In this document: positions 8,605-15,073 of the stretch, piece by piece
Numbering within the stretch: position 1 is the stretch's first letter
Layout: the number at the start of each line of letters is the position of its first letter
Assembly: GCA_028293745.1 (NCBI GenBank)
Contig: JAQGOF010000128.1
Location: 1-59,789, forward strand
Length of the DNA stretch: 59,789 bases
DNA from: Gammaproteobacteria bacterium
Lineage (GTDB): Bacteria; Pseudomonadota; Gammaproteobacteria; Steroidobacterales; Steroidobacteraceae
Reading direction: 5' to 3'
Notes under the pieces: generated by a model
The model's database searches: none
The model's input: only the letters and a program-made list of their open reading frames with translations
Told to the model about the DNA's origin: nothing
Position numbers and translations under genes: made by a program

Positions 8605-10320
8605 TCATTGCGGCGCGCTCCTGATTGGTGAAATGACATCGTAGGGACGCATCATCTCGTTGTCTTCGTGTTCCAGAAGATGACAGTGCCAGACGTAACG
8701 CCCTATGTAGCCCTCGAACTTGACAATGATGCGCGTGACCGTCCCGGGATCGGCGCGTACCGTATCCTTCCATCCCAACTCGTTGGCGGCGGGCGGCGCG
8801 GCAGGTCCCGTGTAGACGAGCGATTTGTCGGCATTGTACGCAAACAGATCGAACGGCCGCCGGTCCAGCACCTGGAAACGCACCAGGTGCAGATGAATGG
8901 GATGAGCATCTCCCGCCAGATTGACAAAACTCCAGATTTCGGTGCTGTCCAGCACCGGGCTCTCGGTGACCGGCATGTCCCAGTGACTTTCGTTCAACAG
9001 CATCTGCATGGAGTTGCCGGCTGCATCGTCGTGCTCGGACAGCGTAAGTATCCGTTCGCGCACTGATTGCGATTCGGGTATCCGAGGAATGGAACGCAAC
9101 ATCGCGGGTAGCGCGGTTGCCCGCTCCGCGCGCGCGCCTTCGGTTGCCGGCGCCAGCTGCTGCTGCTTCAGCACACGGAACTGAAGAATGTCATCGGCGT
9201 CATTCCTGAGCTGCAGCTCCTGGCCGTCCCATCCCGTGAAATCGATGCTCACTTCACCCCGCTCGGCGGGGAATAACACCAGACTGCGCAGCTCGACCGG
9301 CGACTGCAGCAGGCCGAGATCCGAGCCGATCTGGTTGAAGGGGCGATTCCCGGTCAGCGTCAGATTGAAGTGGCGGCCGTTTGCGGCGTTCAGCAGCCGG
9401 AATCGATACCGGCGCGGCTGTACTTCGAGATACGGAAAAATCTTGCCATTGCAGACGATTGCGTTCCCGTGGAACTCCGAGACGAAGGGCGCGCCTGGGG
9501 TTGCGGACACCGGGTACAACAACTGCCCATCGCGATCGAGGGTACGGTCGTAGAGCACGATTGGAATGTCGAAGGCTCCACCGGGCAGGTTGAGAGCCTG
9601 CTCCGCCGGATCCCTGATGATGAAGGTGCCGAAGAGGCCCGCGAAAACGTTGAGACGCGTAATGCCCATCGCATGATCGTGATACCAGAGCGTCGAGGCA
9701 TCCTGCTCGTTGGGATAGTAGAGGGTCCGCGATTGTCCTGGCGTGTGCCATGATTCCGGGTAACCGTCACTCTCGGGCGGCACCTTGGCACCGTGAACAT
9801 GCGCAACAGTGCGAACCTCGGGCTTGTCCGTCTCGGCGCCGTGCAGGGTGTGATCGACTGGCAGAAAATGCTTCGGCGGGAGTTTGTTGACCCACTCGAT
9901 CAGCAGGCCCTGGCCGCTGCGCGTCTCAACGGTCGGCCCCGGGACACTGGCGCCGTATCCCCATTGGCGGGTTGGTGCGATATCCCGGTGCAGCGATGCT
10001 GCGAACTCGGTCATTTCGATCCGATAGTACGGCAGCTGGACCTTGCGATTCCTGGGGCTCGGGCGCGTACCGTCGCTGGGAGCCAGCGCGGGAACGGGCA
10101 GCGGATCGACGAATCTCGTCAGCGTCATGGGATTCAACATCTGACGCTGGGGCGCCTGTTCCGTCCCGCGCATGGAGGTAGCCGTTGCCTCGGCCTGCCT
10201 TCCAACGACCTGGCTCGTTCTTGATGCTACGCCACCGGCCAGGGCCGCCCCACCCGCCGCGCGCGCCAGCGCAAGAAACTGTCTTCTCGTCTTCAGAGTT
10301 GCGGTGCCCAGGCCGAGCAC
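8605..10320 (-). CDS. Multicopper oxidase (CotA / bilirubin-oxidase-like), Tat-exported
   Basis: About 571 aa. All four copper-site motifs are present: HVHG, WYHDHAMG, HPIHLHLVRF and the C-terminal HCHLLEHEDNEMM, which ends in a Met as type-1 copper ligand. KTRRQFLALARA near the N-terminus is a twin-arginine signal. The family oxidises phenols, bilirubin or metal ions with reduction of oxygen to water. GTG 10320 is chosen; it overlaps the upstream HiPIP gene by 28 bp, and an ATG at 10362 would lengthen the overlap. The neighbouring HiPIP could pass it electrons (inference). The substrate is unknown. Confidence 0.9.
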   Translation of the reverse strand: MLGLGTATLKTRRQFLALARAAGGAALAGGVASRTSQVVGRQAEATATSMRGTEQAPQRQMLNPMTLTRFVDPLPVPALAPSDGTRPSPRNRKVQLPYYRIEMTEFAASLHRDIAPTRQWGYGASVPGPTVETRSGQGLLIEWVNKLPPKHFLPVDHTLHGAETDKPEVRTVAHVHGAKVPPESDGYPESWHTPGQSRTLYYPNEQDASTLWYHDHAMGITRLNVFAGLFGTFIIRDPAEQALNLPGGAFDIPIVLYDRTLDRDGQLLYPVSATPGAPFVSEFHGNAIVCNGKIFPYLEVQPRRYRFRLLNAANGRHFNLTLTGNRPFNQIGSDLGLLQSPVELRSLVLFPAERGEVSIDFTGWDGQELQLRNDADDILQFRVLKQQQLAPATEGARAERATALPAMLRSIPRIPESQSVRERILTLSEHDDAAGNSMQMLLNESHWDMPVTESPVLDSTEIWSFVNLAGDAHPIHLHLVRFQVLDRRPFDLFAYNADKSLVYTGPAAPPAANELGWKDTVRADPGTVTRIIVKFEGYIGRYVWHCHLLEHEDNEMMRPYDVISPIRSAPQ

Positions 10321-10616
10321 CAACCCGCGGCCTTCACGTGCTTGCCGGGAAAAAGCTGGCACGGACCTTGAGCGGACTTGTACGCGCCCTCGTACAGCGC
10401 GCAGGTCGCGCAGGTGTTGCCTTTTGTCGCGCTCTTCTGGCTGCTCGCATCTTCGATGTATTTGACTTTCTTTGCCTCCGGATCGTCTGGACTCAACAGT
10501 GGCAGGTCTGCTGCGCGGCTCGTATTCATGCGCACCATGGCCAGTGGCGCCAACGTTGCTCCGAGCAACAGTTTGCGTACGAATTGCCGGCGAGATGGAT
10601 CTTCTTCCGCGGCCAT
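10293..10616 (-). CDS. High-potential iron-sulfur protein (HiPIP), Tat-exported
   Basis: 107 aa. A twin-arginine signal (SRRQFVRKLLLGATLAPLA) precedes a small domain with four cysteines spaced as in HiPIPs: CATC, then GPC after about 14 residues, then GWCSAW. It should bind one 4Fe-4S cluster and act as a periplasmic one-electron carrier. ATG 10616 has AGGAG seven bases upstream. The 3' end overlaps the multicopper oxidase start, so the two are translationally coupled. Pairing of a HiPIP and an oxidase suggests a periplasmic redox relay, which is inference. Confidence 0.9.
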   Translation of the reverse strand: MAAEEDPSRRQFVRKLLLGATLAPLAMVRMNTSRAADLPLLSPDDPEAKKVKYIEDASSQKSATKGNTCATCALYEGAYKSAQGPCQLFPGKHVKAAGWCSAWAPQL

Positions 10617-10675
10617 GATGGCACTCCTATGTCGATGGGAAATGCTGGAGCGCATTTGCCCGGAAACGCATCTGC

Positions 10676-11155
10676 TCAGAGTGCATCTGCAATGTCCTGC
10701 ATAACTGCGCTGTCCTGCGGCTTGGTCTGCGGCGGGTAGCGCTTCAACACCTTGCCGTCGCGCCCGATCAGGAATTTCTCGAAGTTCCAGGTGATCTCGC
10801 CGGACACACCGGTGTCGGGCGATGTCAGGAAATTGTACAGCGGGTGGCGGTTCGACCCGTTGACCTCCAGCTTCGAGCTCATCGGAAAGGTCACATCGAA
10901 TGTGGTCTGGCAGAACTGCACGATTTGCTGCTCCGTGCCCGGCTCCTGCGCGCCGAACTGATTGCAGGGAAAGCCGATGATGGTGAAGTCCTGGCCCTGC
11001 AGCTCCTGCTGCAACTTCTCCAGTCCTTCGTATTGCGGCGTGAGCCCGCAGCGGCTGGCCACATTGACCGCAAGCGCAACCTTGCCGCGAAGCTTACCCA
11101 GCAGATCGGGGGAGCCGTCGATGCTTTGGACGGCGATGTCGTAGAAACCGCTCAT
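10676..11155 (-). CDS. Glutathione peroxidase-like thiol peroxidase
   Basis: 159 aa of thioredoxin fold. The catalytic set is visible: Cys36 in NVASRCGLTPQY, Gln70 in GFPCNQFGAQEPG, and Trp-Asn in ITWNFEKFL. It is a Cys rather than selenocysteine enzyme and most probably uses thioredoxin or glutathione to reduce hydroperoxides. The open frame extends upstream, but ATG 11155 is preceded by GGAGG eight bases away and begins the conserved domain. It is first in the minus-strand run with HiPIP and multicopper oxidase, 59 bp upstream of the HiPIP. Confidence 0.92.
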   Translation of the reverse strand: MSGFYDIAVQSIDGSPDLLGKLRGKVALAVNVASRCGLTPQYEGLEKLQQELQGQDFTIIGFPCNQFGAQEPGTEQQIVQFCQTTFDVTFPMSSKLEVNGSNRHPLYNFLTSPDTGVSGEITWNFEKFLIGRDGKVLKRYPPQTKPQDSAVMQDIADAL

Positions 11156-11449
11156 AGTGGTTGCCTCCAGAGGAAAGGGACGAAAGACGCACGCGCGATG
11201 ACGCATGGTCGCTCGCTGTGACGCAGGGTACGTCAATGACTCTTGCAGGTCGACGGTTGCGCGACGCCTCGAGTTCACGTGAGGAACGCACGTGACCGAG
11301 CACGTCGGAATTCGCGCGGCGGCCTGCACGTATGGGCAAGTCATTTCTGCGTGTTTTTAGCTGTTTCTGTTGATTCCCGGCGGTGTGCTCGAGGTGCTCG
11401 AATGTCGTTGCGCCGCGGAGCACGCGGTATAGAATTCGGGAGACGAATC
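11156..11449. other. Divergent intergenic region upstream of gpx and a coiled-coil gene
   Basis: About 290 bp between divergent genes. It should hold the promoter of the gpx-HiPIP-oxidase run. Two copies of CACGTGA lie about 13 bp apart near 11276-11296, each containing the palindrome CACGTG. No convincing -35/-10 pair could be assigned by eye, and no RNA gene is seen. Confidence 0.35.
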
Positions 11450-11767
11450 GTGTCTGATGTGGTGGAGGATGATGTGGAGGAGCGGCTGGTCAAGCTCGAA
11501 ACCGATGTGGCTCACATTCGGGTAGGAATGGGCGAACTGAAGTCCGAGATCAAGGATTTGCGAGGGGAGCTCAAGGACCTGAGAACGGAGATCAAGGGCG
11601 ACATGAAGGAGCTACGAGGCGACATGAAGGAGCTACGAGGCGACATGACCTCCGTCAGGGACCAGATGGCAGGCATGCGAGTTGAGATGGTAATGACCAA
11701 GGTCTGGATGTTGTGCACATCCGCGGCCCTGCTCGGCGTGATGGCGCGCGGGTTCCATTGGATCTAG
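11450..11767 (+). CDS. Small coiled-coil protein with C-terminal membrane helix
   Basis: About 105 aa and not recognised. Residues 10-80 are a highly charged heptad-rich coiled coil (LVKLETDVAHIRVGMGELKS and onward), followed by one hydrophobic segment (WMLCTSAALLGVMA) at the end. The pattern recalls small tail-anchored coiled-coil proteins such as the DUF1640 class, but assignment is loose. GTG 11450 has a GGGAG-type ribosome site and opens a protein-like sequence; ATG 11402 is an upstream alternative. An exact 21-bp duplication lies within the coiled coil. Confidence 0.6.
   Translation: MSDVVEDDVEERLVKLETDVAHIRVGMGELKSEIKDLRGELKDLRTEIKGDMKELRGDMKELRGDMTSVRDQMAGMRVEMVMTKVWMLCTSAALLGVMARGFHWI
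11600..11641 (+). repeat. Exact 21-bp tandem duplication inside the coiled-coil gene
   Basis: Two identical 21-bp units, 11600-11620 and 11621-11641, each encode DMKELRG, one heptad. A change of copy number would lengthen or shorten the coiled coil without shifting the frame. Confidence 0.95.
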
Positions 11768-11786
11768 TCCCCGCACGAGCATCTTG

Positions 11787-12563
11787 ATGCGCTTTTCCGC
11801 CAATCTGGGCTTTTTGTGGGCTGACAGGCCCTTGCTCGCGCGCATTGATGCCGCGGCGCGCGCTGGGTTTCGAGCGGTCGAAATGCATTGGCCGTACAAC
11901 GTGCCTGCGGGCGATGTAGCGGAAGCGGCCAGGCGAAACGATGTAAAGCTGCTTGGAATCAACACGGCGCCGGGACGGCTCGAGGCCGGAGAAATGGGGC
12001 TCGGTGCCGTTCCGGGCCGCACCGGCGATTTCCTGGGAACCGTGGATCAGTCCATTGAATACTGCAGATCTTCCGGGGCCACCGCCATCCACGTGATGGC
12101 CGGCAACGTTGCTGCAGCCGATCGCATACGCGCTCGCGCGGTGTTTGCCGACAACCTGCGGATGGCTGCAGTGCAAGCCGAGGCGCAGCAGATCACGCTG
12201 TTGTTGGAGCCGCTGAATCCAAACGACAACCCCGGTTATTTCTATTCGACCCTGGCGGAAGCGGTGAGCCTGATCGAGGAGCTTGCTCTGCCGAACATCA
12301 AATTGCAGTTCGATGTGTACCACGTCGCACGCAGCGAAGGGGACGTACTGGCAAAGCTGGAAAAGTATCGACGCCACATCGGTCACGTGCAAATAGCAGC
12401 TGTGCCGTCGCGCGCCGAGCCGGACGAAGGCGAGATTGCGTATCCCGCGATCTTTGCGGCGCTGGATCGACTACAGTACGGCGGTTTTATCGGCTGCGAA
12501 TACCGGCCTCGCGGTGATACCGACGAGGGATTGAGTTGGATGAATCGGATGGGACTGCGATGA
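11787..12563 (+). CDS. hyi: Hydroxypyruvate isomerase-like TIM-barrel protein
   Basis: 258 aa, xylose-isomerase-like TIM barrel. Features are FSANLGFLW at the start, [24 protein letters not shown] with the metal Glu, [14 protein letters not shown] with Asp/His, and GCEYRP with the last Glu. The family interconverts hydroxypyruvate and tartronate semialdehyde, and related members act on other small keto-sugars such as erythrulose phosphates. ATG 11787 is used; a TTG lies one codon upstream. Its stop overlaps the start of the next gene (ATGA), so it forms a two-gene unit with an SDR reductase. Confidence 0.85.
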   Translation: MRFSANLGFLWADRPLLARIDAAARAGFRAVEMHWPYNVPAGDVAEAARRNDVKLLGINTAPGRLEAGEMGLGAVPGRTGDFLGTVDQSIEYCRSSGATAIHVMAGNVAAADRIRARAVFADNLRMAAVQAEAQQITLLLEPLNPNDNPGYFYSTLAEAVSLIEELALPNIKLQFDVYHVARSEGDVLAKLEKYRRHIGHVQIAAVPSRAEPDEGEIAYPAIFAALDRLQYGGFIGCEYRPRGDTDEGLSWMNRMGLR

Positions 12564-13303
12564 CTGCCAAAATTGCCGTGGTGACGGGTGCGGGGTCGGG
12601 TATCGGGCGAGCCGTTGCGCTTGCGCTCGCTAAGGTGGGGTACACGCTCGTGGTGGCCGGTCGTAAGTTGCCTCCACTCGAAGATGTGGTGCGAGAAGCC
12701 GGCGCCGGCGCGATTGCAGTCACGACGGATGTTGCCGACCGCGACTCCGTCGATGCGCTCTTTGCGCGCGTTGCCAGGGAGTTCGGCCGGTTGGATCTGC
12801 TGTTCAACAACGCAGGCGCCGGTTCCCCGCCGGCTCCGCTCGAGGACGTCACGTTCGAGCAATGGAAGTCCGTCATCGATACTAATCTGACCGGCGCGTT
12901 TCTATGTACTCAGGCGGCGTTCCGCCTGATGAAGAGCCAGCAGCCTCGCGGCGGACGAATCATCAACAACGGATCGATTTCGGCCACTACGCCTCGCCCC
13001 CGAATGGTCGCTTACACAGCGTCCAAACACGCGATCAGCGGCTTGACGAAAGCAACATCGCTCGAAGGTCGCGAGCATGATATTGCCTGCGGGCAGATCG
13101 ACATTGGTAACACGGCCACCGCACTTGCGACGCCTATGGCGCATGGCACTCTGCAAGCTGACATGTCGCTCAAGCCGGAGCCCACGTTTGATGTGAAATA
13201 TGTGGCCGACGCGGTGGTCTACATGGCCAGCCTGCCGCTCGAGGCCAACGTGTTGTTCATGACGGTGATGGCTACGAAGATGCCGTTTGTTGGGCGGGGG
13301 TAG
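12560..13303 (+). CDS. Short-chain dehydrogenase/reductase (SDR)
   Basis: 247 aa, classical [11 protein letters not shown] (residues 9-16) binds the nucleotide, NNAG lies near residue 87, and the catalytic Ser (about 139), Tyr152 and Lys156 (YTASK) are present. The second position of the fold has AGRK, with Arg and Lys that favour NADPH (inference). ATG 12560 overlaps the stop of the hydroxypyruvate isomerase gene by four bases; an upstream in-frame start at 12536 would only extend the overlap. The coupling suggests it reduces the semialdehyde or a related product of that enzyme. The true substrate is unknown. Confidence 0.88.
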   Translation: MTAKIAVVTGAGSGIGRAVALALAKVGYTLVVAGRKLPPLEDVVREAGAGAIAVTTDVADRDSVDALFARVAREFGRLDLLFNNAGAGSPPAPLEDVTFEQWKSVIDTNLTGAFLCTQAAFRLMKSQQPRGGRIINNGSISATTPRPRMVAYTASKHAISGLTKATSLEGREHDIACGQIDIGNTATALATPMAHGTLQADMSLKPEPTFDVKYVADAVVYMASLPLEANVLFMTVMATKMPFVGRG

Positions 13304-13357
13304 AGTATACGTCCTCGGTAGCGCAGAAACGGGGGCGCTTGGCGTCGCTGTCGTGCG

Positions 13358-13891
13358 CTAGTGCGGTTTCGTGCAGAGCAGCCATCCGTCGAACGCGGCA
13401 ACGCCGGCCGGGGTGGTGTATACGCCGCCCGGCGCAACCTCGACCACGCCGACGCCTGGATACGGATCGAGGAAGATGACAGTACCGTCGGACTCCACGT
13501 TGATCGCGACGCTGAGATGCTTGAAAGTCTGGCTCGCGGGCCCGACGCCGGTCGTGATCTTCAATCCGACGATAGCGGGTGTTTTTTTGGTCACCAACAC
13601 GGCCGCCTTAGTCAGGATATTCGCCGCGCCGACGTTGGTGGCGTTGTACACCTTCACCTTCTGCGAGTTGAGCACATGCGCGACGTTCTGGACCGTTCCG
13701 GTGCCGCCCGCGTTGCCGGCGCCGGGCTTCATCTTCGAAATGCCCTTCGTCAGATCCATCGCAGTCTGGGTATTTCCGCCCTTGTAATAACGGCAGACCA
13801 TCGCAGCGCACGCGAAACCGCAGTCCATGCTTCCTTGCGCCTGAACGACGATATCCCACCAGCGGCCTTTACTGTCTTTTGCGGAGGGCAT
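13358..13891 (-). CDS. C39-like papain-fold cysteine peptidase
   Basis: About 177 aa. The motif QGSMDCGFACAAMVCRYY near residues 20-36 places Cys24 as nucleophile in the arrangement of C39 and related papain-fold peptidases, where the preceding Gln forms the oxyanion hole. The later FKHLSVAINVESDGTVIFLD gives the catalytic His and Asp (LDPYPG). There is no signal peptide, ABC transporter domain or membrane segment, so it is not a bacteriocin-export ABC peptidase by itself. ATG 13891 is chosen over 13927. It could act on a small peptide or be a cytoplasmic or T6SS-delivered peptidase; none of this is shown. Confidence 0.62.
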   Translation of the reverse strand: MPSAKDSKGRWWDIVVQAQGSMDCGFACAAMVCRYYKGGNTQTAMDLTKGISKMKPGAGNAGGTGTVQNVAHVLNSQKVKVYNATNVGAANILTKAAVLVTKKTPAIVGLKITTGVGPASQTFKHLSVAINVESDGTVIFLDPYPGVGVVEVAPGGVYTTPAGVAAFDGWLLCTKPH

Positions 13892-14033
13892 AGCTTCTTT
13901 TCCATGAATAGCGCGCCGGCCGCACATTCATCCCGGTGGACGACCGCCCGGCGCTGTGAGCAGAAAGTGCTCTTGCGACCGCCCGCGTGCGAGCGCTTCG
14001 CCGCCAACTATATCAGCCGAAAATGGGGGAGGT

Positions 14034-14975
14034 CTACTGGCCGCCCACGAACCCCCTCGCGATCATCCAGTTACGAAGAAGCGTGCCCCACTCCCCCAAC
14101 ACCGGGTTGTCGAGTGCCAGCCCGACGCCGTGCGGTCCACCCTCGAACACATGCAACTCAGCCGGCACGCCCGCCTTGTGTAGTGCCAGATAGAACGCGA
14201 CGCTGTTCTCTGCCGGCACGGCGGTATCCGCGCTCGTAGTAAACAGAAACGTAGGCGGAGTTTCCCGAGTCACCTGGAACTCGGTAGACATCTGCTGCGC
14301 GAGCTTGTGATCCGGGTGCTCGCCCAACAGCGCGGTGACGGACCCCTTGTGCGAATACTCGGCGGTCATTGATATAACCGGATAGGCCAGGATGACAAAG
14401 TCAGGCCGGCTGCCGGCCCTCTCGATCGGATCTGAGGCGGCCGGATTCCCGCTATCAAAATGTGTCCCAACGGTGGAGGCCAGGTGGCCACCTGCCGAGA
14501 ATCCCATCATGCCGATGCGGTCGGGGCGAACTCCCAGCTCCTGCGCGCGTGCGCGGACAAATCGGATGGCACGCTGTGCATCCTGCATTTCGATCGGGTG
14601 GCGATACCGCGGTCCCAGCCGGTATCGCAAGACGAATGCCGTCACTCCCTGCGCGTTGAACCAGTTCGCGACCTGCCGGCCCTCGTGATTGGCGGCCAAT
14701 CGCTGGTAGCTGCCACCTGGAGCGATGATGACGGCAGTTGTCGGCGCGGGCTTTTCCCAGCCCGACCGCGCGGGGAACAGGGTCAGGGTGGGTTTGTCAT
14801 CGTCGCTCGTGCCTTGGGCACCCGGAGCGCCGTCTTCCCACAGCAGGAATGAATGGGTGTCAGTAGTCGGGTCTTGGTTGGTGGGCCATGGTTGCGCGGC
14901 ACCGGCCGGCTGTTGAGTCATTGCCAGATAACATCCTAGCGCGGCCGCAAGGGCTGCCGTCCTTCTGCGTATCAA
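14034..14975 (-). CDS. Secreted alpha/beta-hydrolase esterase (BD-FAE / xylan esterase type)
   Basis: About 313 aa with an N-terminal signal (IRRRTAALAAALGCYLAM). The hydrolase core shows VIIAPGGSY at the oxyanion position, the nucleophile elbow GFSAGGHLAST, the Asp in TTSADTAVPAENS and the His in FEGGPHGVGL. Related enzymes remove acetyl or feruloyl groups from plant polysaccharides. TTG 14975 is preferred because GGAG lies six to seven bases upstream; TTG 15008 is the longer reading. It lies just downstream of the large kinase on the same strand, with about 85 bp between. Confidence 0.83.
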   Translation of the reverse strand: MIRRRTAALAAALGCYLAMTQQPAGAAQPWPTNQDPTTDTHSFLLWEDGAPGAQGTSDDDKPTLTLFPARSGWEKPAPTTAVIIAPGGSYQRLAANHEGRQVANWFNAQGVTAFVLRYRLGPRYRHPIEMQDAQRAIRFVRARAQELGVRPDRIGMMGFSAGGHLASTVGTHFDSGNPAASDPIERAGSRPDFVILAYPVISMTAEYSHKGSVTALLGEHPDHKLAQQMSTEFQVTRETPPTFLFTTSADTAVPAENSVAFYLALHKAGVPAELHVFEGGPHGVGLALDNPVLGEWGTLLRNWMIARGFVGGQ

Positions 14976-15048
14976 GGGTTTCTCCGCTGCTGGAGCGTTC
15001 AGGAGCAAGTCAGAGTCTGTGAGATGAAGCGGCAGCGAATCGTCAGGT

Positions 15049-15073
15049 CATTGTTCATTGTTCATTGTTCATT
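15049..15073. repeat. Heptanucleotide tandem repeat at the kinase stop codon
   Basis: Three perfect copies of TTGTTCA (15051-15071) with partial flanks. The run spans the stop codon of the minus-strand kinase gene, which reads from it as INEQ-stop. Slippage would leave the kinase nearly unchanged but could alter the untranslated tail. Confidence 0.9.
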
